Program-made: the position numbers and the translations under genes
The notes under the pieces: generated by a model
Database searches by the model: none
Told to the model about the DNA's origin: nothing
What the model saw: the letters and a program-made list of their open reading frames with translations, nothing else
Source: Algibacter mikhailovii
GTDB lineage: Bacteria; Bacteroidota; Bacteroidia; Flavobacteriales; Flavobacteriaceae
Assembly: GCF_014651495.1 (NCBI RefSeq)
Contig: NZ_BMWZ01000001.1
Span: 250,575 to 314,574 of the forward strand
Direction: 5' to 3'
Length of the DNA: 64,000 bases
Shown here: piece by piece, positions 34,135 through 42,758 of the stretch
Layout of the letters: the number at the start of each line of letters is the position of its first letter
Position numbering within the stretch: position 1 is the stretch's first letter

Positions 34135-35604
34135 TTAATGCTTTTTTCTAATGCGACTTAAGGTTAACGGTTTTCTAGTATAACCAAACAAACGGTAGTC
34201 TTTTATTAATTCGGCGGTTCCTTCGGGTACCATTTCTTCCCAGCCACTTTCTCCGGTAGTTATCATTCGCAATATTTCTCTTGAAAAAATATTCATTATG
34301 CTTTCATCATAACCTTCTATATCTATGACTTTGCCATTATATTTAAAGAATTTGTAAAGCTCTTTCATACGTGGATAAACTTTTAAGTTTTCGCTGGTAA
34401 TTAACTCTCCTGTTCCAGGATCTATCATAGGATATAAGTACACTTTTAGATCTTTAAAGAATAACTTCCCAAAGGCTTCAAGTATGCCTCCACTTATATG
34501 ACGGTAGTATTTTTCATCAAAAATATCTACAAGATTACTAACGCCCATAGCTAGACCCATTCTTGCTTTAGTGTAATTAGAGAAATATTCAACGACCTTA
34601 AAATATTCTTGAAAATTAGAAATCATTACGGATTGCCCAAGAGAGCATAATAAATCTGCGCGATCTATAAAATCTTGTTCATCTATTTCCCCTTCTGCTC
34701 TTAAATTTGATAAAGTGATTTCAAAAACAACAACGGTCTTCTTCTCGTCAACTTTATTTTCTTTGATAAACATATCGTATGATTTCTCATACATAGCCAT
34801 GTTAACCTTAGTAACCGGTCTGAAACTACCACGTAGAGCCAAAATGTTTTTCTTATAAAACACTTTAGCAGGCAAAACATTTGTGCCATCAGGCCCAAAC
34901 ATTACAGCATCTGTCATACCGTTTTTTACAAGTTGTAAACTCATTAATCGATTATCAACATTTTTAAAAACAGGTCCTGAAAAATTTATAGTATCAATTT
35001 CAACCTGATCATTATCTAAATGATCATATAAATAACGCAGTAATTTTTTAGGTTCATTATATTTATAAAAAGCACCATAAATAAGGTTTGTTCCGAGAAC
35101 ACCTAATGTCTCTTGTTGAAGACGGGCATCTGTTTCTTTAAAGCGAACATGCAGAATAATTTCGTTATAATCGCCTTTGGATTCTACTTGGTATTTTATG
35201 CCAACCCAGCCATGACCTTTAAATTGCTTTGCGAAATCAATGGTCGCTACCGTATTCGCGTATGTAAAAAATATTTTGTTCGGGTTTTTTTCACGAGTCA
35301 ATCGATTTTCCATTAAATCCATCTCGTGAGTCAGCATTTTTCTTAATCGTGCCTCCGTAACATATCTACCATCATCCTCAGCACCATAAATGGCGTCACT
35401 AAAGTCTTTATCATATGCAGACATGGCCTTTGCGATAGTTCCAGATGCGCCACCGGCTCTAAAAAAATGACGACAAGTTTCTTGTCCAGCACCTATTTCG
35501 GCAAACGTACCGTAAATATTCTCGTTTAAATTTATTTTAAGGGCCTTAGACTTTAACGAAGGGATATCATCAAATTCTTTATCTCCTTTTATAGTAATTT
35601 CCAT
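34135..35604 (-). CDS. Conserved protein of unknown function (489 aa)
   Basis: A soluble, cytoplasmic-looking protein highly conserved in flavobacteria. Notable segments: GTFAEIGAGQETCRHFFRAGGASG near residue 34, DGRYVTEARLRKMLTHEMDL near 98, ILGTNLIYG-type LGVLGTNLIYGAFY near 165, AVMFGPDGTNVLPAKVFYKK near 235, and MGVSNLVDIFDEKYYRH near 355. It has no signal peptide and no beta-barrel pattern, so database labels such as TonB-dependent receptor or nicotinate-nucleotide adenylyltransferase that I recall for relatives are not supported by the sequence. Monocistronic; the upstream gene on the other strand is an MBL hydrolase. Confidence 0.75.
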   Translation of the reverse strand: MEITIKGDKEFDDIPSLKSKALKINLNENIYGTFAEIGAGQETCRHFFRAGGASGTIAKAMSAYDKDFSDAIYGAEDDGRYVTEARLRKMLTHEMDLMENRLTREKNPNKIFFTYANTVATIDFAKQFKGHGWVGIKYQVESKGDYNEIILHVRFKETDARLQQETLGVLGTNLIYGAFYKYNEPKKLLRYLYDHLDNDQVEIDTINFSGPVFKNVDNRLMSLQLVKNGMTDAVMFGPDGTNVLPAKVFYKKNILALRGSFRPVTKVNMAMYEKSYDMFIKENKVDEKKTVVVFEITLSNLRAEGEIDEQDFIDRADLLCSLGQSVMISNFQEYFKVVEYFSNYTKARMGLAMGVSNLVDIFDEKYYRHISGGILEAFGKLFFKDLKVYLYPMIDPGTGELITSENLKVYPRMKELYKFFKYNGKVIDIEGYDESIMNIFSREILRMITTGESGWEEMVPEGTAELIKDYRLFGYTRKPLTLSRIRKKH

Positions 35605-35671
35605 ATGCTAAAGGTTAAATTCATTAAGGAGTAAAGATATTAAATAACTATATCAAACGAAAAAATAAGCT

Positions 35672-35679
35672 TACTTTTG
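35672..35679 (+). promoter_or_regulatory. Bacteroidetes -7 element for the MBL hydrolase gene
   Basis: TACTTTTG. A start of transcription about 35685 would exclude the TTG codon at 35677, which lies inside this element, and favours the TTG at 35698. Confidence 0.5.
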
Positions 35680-35697
35680 AGTAAAAATTACGGAATT

Positions 35698-36459
35698 TTG
35701 AAAATTACGTTTCTTGGTACGGGTACATCACAAGGAATCCCTATTATTGGGAGTGATCATCCTGTATGCTTGAGCGAAAATCCTAAGGACAAAAGGCTAC
35801 GCGTGTCGGTTTTAATAGAGTGGGAAGATTACGCTTATGTCATTGATTGTGGTCCCGATTTCAGGCAACAGATGCTTCGTGCTAATTGCAAAAGAATTGA
35901 CGGCATTATATTTACACATGAACATTCTGATCATGTTTTAGGATTAGATGACATTAGACCTTTCTATTTTAGGCAAGGTGATATCTCAATATTTGCCCAT
36001 AAACGTGTTCTCAAATCCTTAAAAAAGCGCTTTGATTATATTTTCAAAAAAGAAAACAAATACCCTGGCGCACCATCAGTTCATATAAACAGGTTAAAGA
36101 ACGCTTCCTTTAAACTAAAAGATCTAGACGTATTACCTGTAAATGGGTTGCATGACAAATTACAAGTTTTTGGCTATCGATTTAATCACTTTGCCTATTT
36201 AACCGACATGAAAAGTTTAAAAAATAAAGAGGTTAAAAAGTTAAAAGGCGTTAAGGTGTTAGTTATAAATGCATTAAGGCTTGAGCCACATCGATCCCAT
36301 TTTAACCTAAAAGAAGCCCTTGAATTTATAAGTGTTGTAAATCCAGAGCGCGCATATTTAACTCATATAAGTCATTTGCTAGGATTTCATGAGGAAGTTG
36401 AGAAAACACTTCCTGAAAATGTGTTTTTGGCTTATGACAACCTCCAAATAACTATTTAA
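35698..36459 (+). CDS. MBL-fold metallo-hydrolase (PhnP/RNase Z-like)
   Basis: 253 aa starting at TTG (MKITFLGTGTSQGIPIIGS), the position where relatives start; a TTG seven codons earlier lies in the promoter. Metal ligands: FTHEHSDHVLGLDD (HxHxDH), plus FAYLTDMKSL and LTHISHLLG supplying the later Asp and His. EPHRSHFNLKEALEF is typical of the PhnP-like branch that hydrolyses cyclic phosphodiesters. Substrate uncertain. A 9-bp gap precedes the following small gene, so they are an operon. Confidence 0.85.
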   Translation: MKITFLGTGTSQGIPIIGSDHPVCLSENPKDKRLRVSVLIEWEDYAYVIDCGPDFRQQMLRANCKRIDGIIFTHEHSDHVLGLDDIRPFYFRQGDISIFAHKRVLKSLKKRFDYIFKKENKYPGAPSVHINRLKNASFKLKDLDVLPVNGLHDKLQVFGYRFNHFAYLTDMKSLKNKEVKKLKGVKVLVINALRLEPHRSHFNLKEALEFISVVNPERAYLTHISHLLGFHEEVEKTLPENVFLAYDNLQITI

Positions 36460-36468
36460 AACAAAACT

Positions 36469-36969
36469 ATGAAGCAAAAAATTTTCATCTATTTGTTCGT
36501 TTTTTCAATATTATTGATACTATTTCAATATGTAAATGCGAAGCGTGTTTTTGAAGATATGGATAACAAACTAAGTAAGTATAAGTCGCAGTTGGTAAAA
36601 TACAAAGATTCCGTATCTGTATTGGAAGAAGACATAATGGAGGTTTCACATTTTAACCTTAATAGAAATGAGGATGCCATCAGTTATTTTGAAGATCAAG
36701 GCTATGAAATTAATGAACTTATACCATTCATAAAAGATGAACTCTATAAATTAAATGAGGTAAAGGGCGATCATCCCATAGTTCCATATGCCGCTAGTGA
36801 AGACCGAAAAATGATGATTAATACGGTGAAATTATTAAATCACAAATGGATTATAGCTGACTTTTCAGATGGTGAATATTGGGGTGAAATCTTTTTAACT
36901 TATGAAATAACTGAGAATAAAGAGTTGAAATTTAATTTAGTAGAATATTTTTTATACCCCTTTAACTGA
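36469..36969 (+). CDS. Exported hypothetical protein (166 aa)
   Basis: The N-terminus MKQKIFIYLFVFSILLILFQYV is a signal anchor or signal peptide, followed by a coiled-coil stretch (residues 27-60, DMDNKLSKYKSQLVKYKD) and a compact domain with KLLNHKWIIADFSDGEYWGE and a C-terminal VEYFLYPFN. Expected in the periplasm, tethered to the inner membrane. Not recognised. It is co-transcribed with the MBL hydrolase. Confidence 0.75.
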   Translation: MKQKIFIYLFVFSILLILFQYVNAKRVFEDMDNKLSKYKSQLVKYKDSVSVLEEDIMEVSHFNLNRNEDAISYFEDQGYEINELIPFIKDELYKLNEVKGDHPIVPYAASEDRKMMINTVKLLNHKWIIADFSDGEYWGEIFLTYEITENKELKFNLVEYFLYPFN

Positions 36970-36971
36970 AA

Positions 36972-37340
36972 TTAATTGACTTTATAAGCAATTCCTTTTT
37001 GTTTTTTGGTTTCGCCTACATATGAGTATTCGTAGGTGTATGAAGAATCTGTGGTAGTGAGTATCTTTAAGTGGATATCTTTTTCTTCGGCCATATTTTT
37101 GGGGTTTATGGTTTTGAAAATAACTTCACATTCATTAATCCACCGTAATTTAGAAGAGTCCGTTTTGTTATTATAATGTTCAACCTGCAACAATTCAGTC
37201 CTTTCAAATGTAGCTCTAGAGGATTCACCATTAATATTAACCTCACTATAGAATTTACCTGTTTTAAAGTCTTTGCAATTTCTGGCAGATTCATAGCAGT
37301 TTAATAATAGTAAAAATGGTAAAAAACAGAAAACACGCAT
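36972..37340 (-). CDS. Small hypothetical lipoprotein
   Basis: 122 aa from MRVFCFLPFLLLLNC, a short signal with a lipobox Cys; the upstream longer frame overlaps the XRE gene and is unlikely. The mature part begins with a second Cys in SARNCKDFKTGKF and includes RTELLQVEHYN and INECEVIFKTINPKNM. Relatives have at times been mislabelled DNA topoisomerase IV; nothing here supports that. It lies 40 bp after the XRE stop, likely the same transcript. Confidence 0.7.
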   Translation of the reverse strand: MRVFCFLPFLLLLNCYESARNCKDFKTGKFYSEVNINGESSRATFERTELLQVEHYNNKTDSSKLRWINECEVIFKTINPKNMAEEKDIHLKILTTTDSSYTYEYSYVGETKKQKGIAYKVN

Positions 37341-37380
37341 AACTAGAATTTTAAATTGAAAAGTTAACAAAAGTAAGTTT

Positions 37381-37764
37381 TTAATTCTGAAAGTTTTTAA
37401 AACTACCATCAGTATAAAAAATAACGATACGTTCAATGGATTTATCGTTTTTGACTAGTGGGTTTATTTCTTTTTCTGGCGCCTTAGAAGTAGAGGTAGA
37501 TGGCTCTGGATTTAATTCAATAAGTTCTTCATTATTTAAATTAGGAAAACTTCCTCTGCCATTAAAAAGCCAATACAAATCAACATCAGGAAAAGCAGTT
37601 AGCACTTTAAGTGTAAAATCTAAACTAGGTTTGTTTCTACCGGACAAAATATGAGAAATGCTAGAGCGCTGCACACCAATTTTTTCAGCAAATGATGAGG
37701 CTGATTCACCGTAATAATCAATCACTTTCTGTAGTCTTTTTATGAAATCTTCTGTGTTTACCAT
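37381..37764 (-). CDS. XRE-family HTH transcriptional regulator
   Basis: 127 aa. Residues 5-65 form a Cro/C1-type helix-turn-helix (ESASSFAEKIGVQRSSISHILSGRNKPSLD), followed by FPDVDLYWLFNGRGSFPN, typical of flavobacterial XRE regulators, and a 60-residue polar tail ending in a small conserved piece IERIVIFYTDGSFKNF. It likely represses its own gene: a palindrome GTTACAAATGTAAC lies 28 bp upstream of its start, and two similar sites are before the divergent carboxypeptidase gene. Confidence 0.9.
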   Translation of the reverse strand: MVNTEDFIKRLQKVIDYYGESASSFAEKIGVQRSSISHILSGRNKPSLDFTLKVLTAFPDVDLYWLFNGRGSFPNLNNEELIELNPEPSTSTSKAPEKEINPLVKNDKSIERIVIFYTDGSFKNFQN

Positions 37765-37791
37765 TGTAAATTAGTTACGCCCCTATATCAT

Positions 37792-37805
37792 GTTACAAAT
37801 GTAAC
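37792..37805. promoter_or_regulatory. Palindromic operator 1 (XRE side)
   Basis: GTTACAAATGTAAC, a near-perfect dyad with half-site TTACA. It lies upstream of the XRE start at 37764. Confidence 0.6.
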
Positions 37806-38003
37806 AAATCTGCTTTAAACACCTGGGTTTTTATTGAATTATCTCACGATTTAATTAAACTAAAACTTAATTATATAATGGTTAATTAATTGATATAGTT
37901 TATTTTAAGTATAGTTAAAAATTCTTAATGTTTTTTGTTATGTTTATGTGCTAATATCAAATTTAATAAGGGTACAGTTGTAAACATTTAAAGCGATTTC
38001 AGT

Positions 38004-38018
38004 GTTTACAAATGTAAA
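38004..38018. promoter_or_regulatory. Palindromic operator 2
   Basis: GTTTACAAATGTAAA, same core TTACAAATGTAA as operator 1. Confidence 0.6.
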
Positions 38019-38027
38019 TTACTAATT

Positions 38028-38042
38028 GTTTACATTTGTAAC
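38028..38042. promoter_or_regulatory. Palindromic operator 3 (carboxypeptidase side)
   Basis: GTTTACATTTGTAAC, the reverse complement of the operator core, centred 24 bp from operator 2 and 15 bp before the M14 ATG at 38057. The paired arrangement suggests cooperative binding and repression of the carboxypeptidase gene. Confidence 0.6.
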
Positions 38043-38056
38043 CTAAATGAATTAGT

Positions 38057-39193
38057 ATGCAAATAGATGATACACGACGCTTATTTTTAAAATACAAAGA
38101 AGAGCATTTATATGGAAGATATATTACGCACAAGGATATCGAACCTTTGTTGAAAAAATTCAATAAAAATATTGATATTGACATCATAGGATATTCGGTT
38201 TTAGACCATCCTATTTATGGATTGAAAATTGGTACTGGCAAAAAACGGATACTCATGTGGTCCCAAATGCATGGTAATGAATCCACGACTACTAAAGCTG
38301 TTTTTGATTTATTAAACACTTTAGCTGATTCTGAAGCTGTTGTTAAACACATTTTAGAAGCGTGTACCTTATATATAATTCCAATTTTAAATCCTGACGG
38401 TGCTTTAGGGTATACAAGAATAAACGCGAATCAAGTAGATTTAAATAGAGACGCGCAGAATTTAACGCAACCAGAGAGCAAAGTTTTAAAATCTATTTTT
38501 GAAACTTTTAATCCTGATTTTTGCTATAATCTACATGGTCAACGCACCATTTTTAGCGCCGGAAAAACTAATAATTCCGCAACTGTGTCTTTTCTAGCTC
38601 CTGCACAGGATGAAGCTTGTACAATCACAAACACTAGGAAGATTGCTATGGAGGTAATTGCTCAAATGAATAAGGCGTTACAGTCTATTATACCTGAACA
38701 AGTAGGGGTCTATGATGATGCCTTTAATCTAAACTGCGTTGGAGACAACTTTCAAAGTAATAATGTTCCAACCATTCTTTTTGAAGCCGGGCATTATAAA
38801 AATGATTACGAACGTGAAATAACGCGGGAATTGATTTATATAGCGTATGTAGAATCATTACTTTATATTTCAAGCCAAGAGGTTACAGGCCGTCATTATA
38901 AAGACTATTTTGATATTCCTGAGAATGGCAAGTGTTTTTTGGATGTTATAATACGAAATGGAAAAGTAGACGATAAACTTTTAGATATTGGTATTCAATA
39001 CCAAGAAAAACTAGAAAATGGAGAACTAAAATTTATTCCAAAAGTAGTTGAAATGGGACGTCTTAATGAATTATATGGCCATAAAGAAATTGAAGCGCAT
39101 GAGGCAGAGGTATTTGGAGAAAATGGAGAAGAATTGACTGAGGGTTACGAAAACGTTTTCGTAATATTAAATAATGAGAAAATCTTATTATAA
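38057..39193 (+). CDS. M14 family zinc carboxypeptidase
   Basis: 378 aa without signal peptide, so probably cytoplasmic. Zinc ligands: MWSQMHGNEST (HxxE) near 75 and the later His in CYNLHGQRTIF; LNPDGALGYTRINANQVDLNRDA is the substrate-binding block, and FEAGHYKNDYERE carries the general-base Glu. It probably trims C-terminal residues from peptides such as cell-wall or recycled peptides. Palindromic operators directly before the start tie it to the divergent XRE regulator. Confidence 0.9.
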   Translation: MQIDDTRRLFLKYKEEHLYGRYITHKDIEPLLKKFNKNIDIDIIGYSVLDHPIYGLKIGTGKKRILMWSQMHGNESTTTKAVFDLLNTLADSEAVVKHILEACTLYIIPILNPDGALGYTRINANQVDLNRDAQNLTQPESKVLKSIFETFNPDFCYNLHGQRTIFSAGKTNNSATVSFLAPAQDEACTITNTRKIAMEVIAQMNKALQSIIPEQVGVYDDAFNLNCVGDNFQSNNVPTILFEAGHYKNDYEREITRELIYIAYVESLLYISSQEVTGRHYKDYFDIPENGKCFLDVIIRNGKVDDKLLDIGIQYQEKLENGELKFIPKVVEMGRLNELYGHKEIEAHEAEVFGENGEELTEGYENVFVILNNEKILL

Positions 39194-39240
39194 TCGAAAT
39201 AAAGCGTATAGATTATGAGGTTTTTTTAATGAAAATGTAT

Positions 39241-39248
39241 TAATTTTG
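39241..39248 (+). promoter_or_regulatory. Bacteroidetes -7 element for the Lrp regulator
   Basis: TAATTTTG, 25 nt before the ATG at 39273. Confidence 0.5.
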
Positions 39249-39272
39249 ACGTCTATTTAAGAATAGTTTATT

Positions 39273-39752
39273 ATGGGAAAAATTAAATTGGACGAAATCG
39301 ATCATCAAATACTTGATATGTTAATCGATAACACTAGAATACCTTTTACAGATATTGCTAAAAAATTATTAATATCAGCAGGTACTGTTCACGTACGCGT
39401 TAAAAAGATGGAGGAATCAGGTATTATAAAGGGGTCTTCCTTAATGTTAGATTATAAAAAATTAGGATACTCGTTTATTGCTTATGTTGGCGTTTATTTA
39501 AACAACACGTCTCAAACTAAATTTGTGTTAGAACGTATCAATGAAATAGCGTATGTTACTGTAGCCCATATTACAACAGGGAAATTTAATATTTTTTGTA
39601 AAATTAGAGCAAGAAGTACCGAGCATGCTAAGGAGGTTATCTTTTTATTAGATGATATTGAGGGTGTTTATAGAACAGAAACAATGATTTCATTAGAAGA
39701 AAGTATTAACGATAAAAAACGTTTGATGCATTCTATTTTTAATGATATGTAA
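39273..39752 (+). CDS. Lrp/AsnC family transcriptional regulator
   Basis: 159 aa. An N-terminal winged HTH (LDEIDHQILDMLIDNTRIPF then DIAKKLLISAGTVHVRVKK) and a C-terminal RAM domain (YVGVYLNNTSQ, VTVAHITTGKFNIFCKI) typical of amino-acid-sensing regulators. Relatives control amino-acid or nitrogen genes. Single gene with its own promoter and terminator. Confidence 0.93.
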   Translation: MGKIKLDEIDHQILDMLIDNTRIPFTDIAKKLLISAGTVHVRVKKMEESGIIKGSSLMLDYKKLGYSFIAYVGVYLNNTSQTKFVLERINEIAYVTVAHITTGKFNIFCKIRARSTEHAKEVIFLLDDIEGVYRTETMISLEESINDKKRLMHSIFNDM

Positions 39753-39773
39753 TTAAATTTTTAAGTTATATTT

Positions 39774-39800
39774 AGAGCCCAATTTGGGCTCTTTTTTTTT
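39774..39800 (+). terminator. Intrinsic terminator after the Lrp gene
   Basis: AGAGCCC / GGGCTCT with an AATTT loop and a run of nine T. Confidence 0.92.
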
Positions 39801-39936
39801 GAGCTTTTTCTATACTTGTAATTTATGGATTTAACTGCACTTTTTATAGATAAACTTTGAGCCTAAACATAAAATCTAGCATATTTGCGTAAAAAAGAAA
39901 AATAATTTAAACCTTAACCTACCAATAACCTAATTT

Positions 39937-41388
39937 ATGATATTTAATTCAATTGAGTTTTTTGTTTTTCTCTTTCTGGTTTACGTCCTGTATTGGGGAA
40001 TTCTTAAAAAGAAACATACTGCTCAGAATATACTATTATTAGTTGCAAGTTATATTTTTTATGGCTGGTGGGATTGGAGATTTTTATCCTTAATTCTACT
40101 AAGTACAATAGTGGATTATTTTGTAGGCATGCAAATTGATAAGCAGAGTAGTCATTCTAAAAGAAAGCAATGGCTATGGGTTAGTGTTCTTTTTAATGTT
40201 GGTCTTCTAGGTTTTTTCAAGTATTATAACTTTTTTGTTGAATCTTGGATAGAAATGTTTGAAGTTATGGGCTATAGTATAAAAAGCACTTGGACCCTTA
40301 AAGTCATTCTCCCTGTAGGTATTTCGTTTTATACCTTCCAAACCATGTCTTATTCATTTGATATTTATTATAAGAAACTAAAGCCCACTAAAGATTTTCT
40401 GTCTTTTGCCGCTTTTGTAAGTTTCTTTCCGCAATTAGTTGCAGGTCCAATTGAAAGGGCTTCAAATTTACTTTCTCAGATTACCAATAAAAGAACTTTT
40501 AGTTACAATCAATCAGTTAGTGGTCTTAAATTAATTCTCTGGGGCTTGTTTAAAAAAATAGTCATTGCTGATGCCTTAGCGCCTATAGTTGATGACGTGT
40601 TTGCTAATTATAGTACATATCCAGCCTCGTCGCTTATTTTAGGCGTTGTTTTATTTAGCTTTCAGGTATATGGAGATTTTAGCGGATATTCTGATATTGC
40701 CATTGGTACAGCTAAACTCTTTGGAATTGAGTTGATGTCCAACTTTAAATTCCCCAACTTCTCAAGGAATGTGGCCGAGTACTGGCAGCGATGGCATGTT
40801 TCTTTGTCTACATGGTTTAGGCATTATATCTATATTCCTTTAGGAGGCTCTAGAGTGAGTAAATTAAAATCTGTTAGAAATATAATTATCATTTTTTTAG
40901 TCAGCGGGTTTTGGCATGGCGCAAATTGGACTTTTATATTTTGGGGGGCATTTCATGCAGTAGCATTTATTCCTGTTTTTTTACTAGGTAGAAATACAAT
41001 CTATAAAAATACCGTTGTTGGAGAACATTCTATATTTCCTTCTTTTTTAGAGATTGGACAGGTCTTATTAACCTTTGCAATAGTTACATTTTCAAGGATA
41101 TTCTTTAGGTCTGAATCTATAACCGATGCCTTCGGTTTTATAAGAAGAATATTTGAAAATTTCTCCTATAGTGAATACTTACATCCTATGGGCTACAGAA
41201 TGATTGATTATTACGTATTGATTGTTTTGTTCGTTATATATGAGTATATCATAAGAAAAGATGAACGATCGCCGTTTAAGTTTAAGTCTAAATATATTAG
41301 ATTTCTAGCTTATGCGGTTGTGATTTTCTTTATGCTTTTATTCTATGACAGCGGCTTTGATAGGTCGTTTATCTATTTTCAATTTTAA
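39937..41388 (+). CDS. MBOAT family O-acyltransferase (AlgI-like)
   Basis: 483 aa, about ten or more transmembrane helices starting at FVFLFLVYVLYWGIL. Signature motifs are SFYTFQTMSYSFDIYY, VAGPIERASNLL, WQRWHVSLSTWFRHYIYIPLG and the catalytic His in VSGFWHGANWTFIFWG. It moves an acyl (usually acetyl) group across the inner membrane for polysaccharide O-acetylation. The usual partner, an AlgJ/AlgX-like SGNH acetylesterase-type protein, is not next to it here. Monocistronic. Confidence 0.92.
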   Translation: MIFNSIEFFVFLFLVYVLYWGILKKKHTAQNILLLVASYIFYGWWDWRFLSLILLSTIVDYFVGMQIDKQSSHSKRKQWLWVSVLFNVGLLGFFKYYNFFVESWIEMFEVMGYSIKSTWTLKVILPVGISFYTFQTMSYSFDIYYKKLKPTKDFLSFAAFVSFFPQLVAGPIERASNLLSQITNKRTFSYNQSVSGLKLILWGLFKKIVIADALAPIVDDVFANYSTYPASSLILGVVLFSFQVYGDFSGYSDIAIGTAKLFGIELMSNFKFPNFSRNVAEYWQRWHVSLSTWFRHYIYIPLGGSRVSKLKSVRNIIIIFLVSGFWHGANWTFIFWGAFHAVAFIPVFLLGRNTIYKNTVVGEHSIFPSFLEIGQVLLTFAIVTFSRIFFRSESITDAFGFIRRIFENFSYSEYLHPMGYRMIDYYVLIVLFVIYEYIIRKDERSPFKFKSKYIRFLAYAVVIFFMLLFYDSGFDRSFIYFQF

Positions 41389-41535
41389 GAAACGACATAG
41401 GGTTGGTTTATTCTGAAGGTGGCTCCTAAGGCTTCGTCTTTAAAACAAGCGCGATAAAGCAATTGAGAAGATCTTTAATTATAGTATCTCAAGGTATTTA
41501 AGAATATTTCATTTTACTATCGGAAGGCTTTAAAA

Positions 41536-42672
41536 TCAGAATCTAACATCTAAATCTAATCGAATCCTATCACCAGTTTCTTTTGTCAAGCCGAATGGAA
41601 TCAATTGCTTAACCTTGTAATACTTCAAAGTTAGTTTCATGTTTTTTGCCAAAAGATAACTAGCAACAAGTTCTACACCCTGCAAATTGGTTAAACGTCC
41701 ATCGGGTGAATCGAATGCTGAATAATCCCAACGAGCCCAGTCGTTTTGTGCTAAGAAATCCACAACGGCATAGCGTTCTAAATAAGTATAGGATGCTTTG
41801 AATTTCCAATCACCTTTTTCCCTATAATGCCCATAGGCAATTCCGGATATAATGCCGTGTACTTGATTTTTAAATTCGGTTTCTATATTGGGGTTTGCAC
41901 CATAGTCCTCAAAATTGTAATAATAGTCAAACTCTAAATTTAAATGTTTATGGGGTAGTAGGGCGTAGGTTGCTCCCAGGTTCAAAATGGAGTAATCGAA
42001 AATAAAGGTTTCACCGCCATCAGGGATATTGGGTATATTTCTGAATAAATATAAGGATGAAAAAATGTTTAGTCTAGATTGTAATAGTACAGCATGTGCT
42101 TGTAGTCCTTGAAAATAGCTGTCTTGATTAAGACTAGTTCCGTTTGCTCTAATTATAAAATGACCAACATTCAGGTCTAATTTGGATATTTTTTCATTTT
42201 TAAACTGAAATTTCTTCTTGAAGAAGACACCTTCTGGATAAACGTTGTCACTCCAAAATAATTCATGCTGTTTGTAAAAAGGGAAGGTGTTTTTGCCCAA
42301 CCAAAACGCATACCCTTTTTGTTGTACCTTAAAATAAAGTTTCTCAAAACCAATAGGTAAAGTATTGAATTCACCAAAACCATCACCTAATGTAAGTTGA
42401 GGGTCTTGTTGTTTGTTGGGAAAACCCGTTCTTATTCGAGCTCCAAAAGAGCTCCATTCATTTGTTTTATAGTCAAACCCAGCTCTGAGTCTATAGCGTA
42501 ACCTTGTGCGATTATCTCTATATGTACCATCTGGTCGTTTAGAATTCCAGTCTTCTTCTACACGAAATCTAAAATCGGCATTAAAATTCAGCTTTTTACT
42601 TTCTTGACTTAAAGTGCTGAAAGGCAGTATGAAAACACACAGAAAAGATAGGTAATGTATAAATTTAGACAT
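41536..42672 (-). CDS. Outer-membrane beta-barrel protein (alginate-export-like porin)
   Basis: 378 aa from the internal ATG giving MSKFIHYLSFLCVFILPFSTLSQ, a clean signal peptide; the ATG at 42711 would add 13 residues. The barrel opens with LNFNADFRFRVEEDW and shows repeated amphipathic strands with RLRYRLRAGFDY, GARIRTGF, and a final strand RIRLDLDVRF ending in Phe, the usual outer-membrane terminus. It likely forms a porin for anions or sugars. It lies on the same strand as thrC, 86 bp after it, but probably has its own promoter. Confidence 0.8.
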   Translation of the reverse strand: MSKFIHYLSFLCVFILPFSTLSQESKKLNFNADFRFRVEEDWNSKRPDGTYRDNRTRLRYRLRAGFDYKTNEWSSFGARIRTGFPNKQQDPQLTLGDGFGEFNTLPIGFEKLYFKVQQKGYAFWLGKNTFPFYKQHELFWSDNVYPEGVFFKKKFQFKNEKISKLDLNVGHFIIRANGTSLNQDSYFQGLQAHAVLLQSRLNIFSSLYLFRNIPNIPDGGETFIFDYSILNLGATYALLPHKHLNLEFDYYYNFEDYGANPNIETEFKNQVHGIISGIAYGHYREKGDWKFKASYTYLERYAVVDFLAQNDWARWDYSAFDSPDGRLTNLQGVELVASYLLAKNMKLTLKYYKVKQLIPFGLTKETGDRIRLDLDVRF

Positions 42673-42758
42673 TAAAGTAGTTAGTTTATAAACAAGGATA
42701 AACTTAACCATAGAACTGTCATAAATAAAATGACTTACATCATAAACTGAAGAAAAAC

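Noticed and set aside
36972-37436. Longer frame for the small lipoprotein starting at 37436
   Set aside because: It would overlap the XRE gene; the internal ATG at 37340 gives a clean signal with lipobox.
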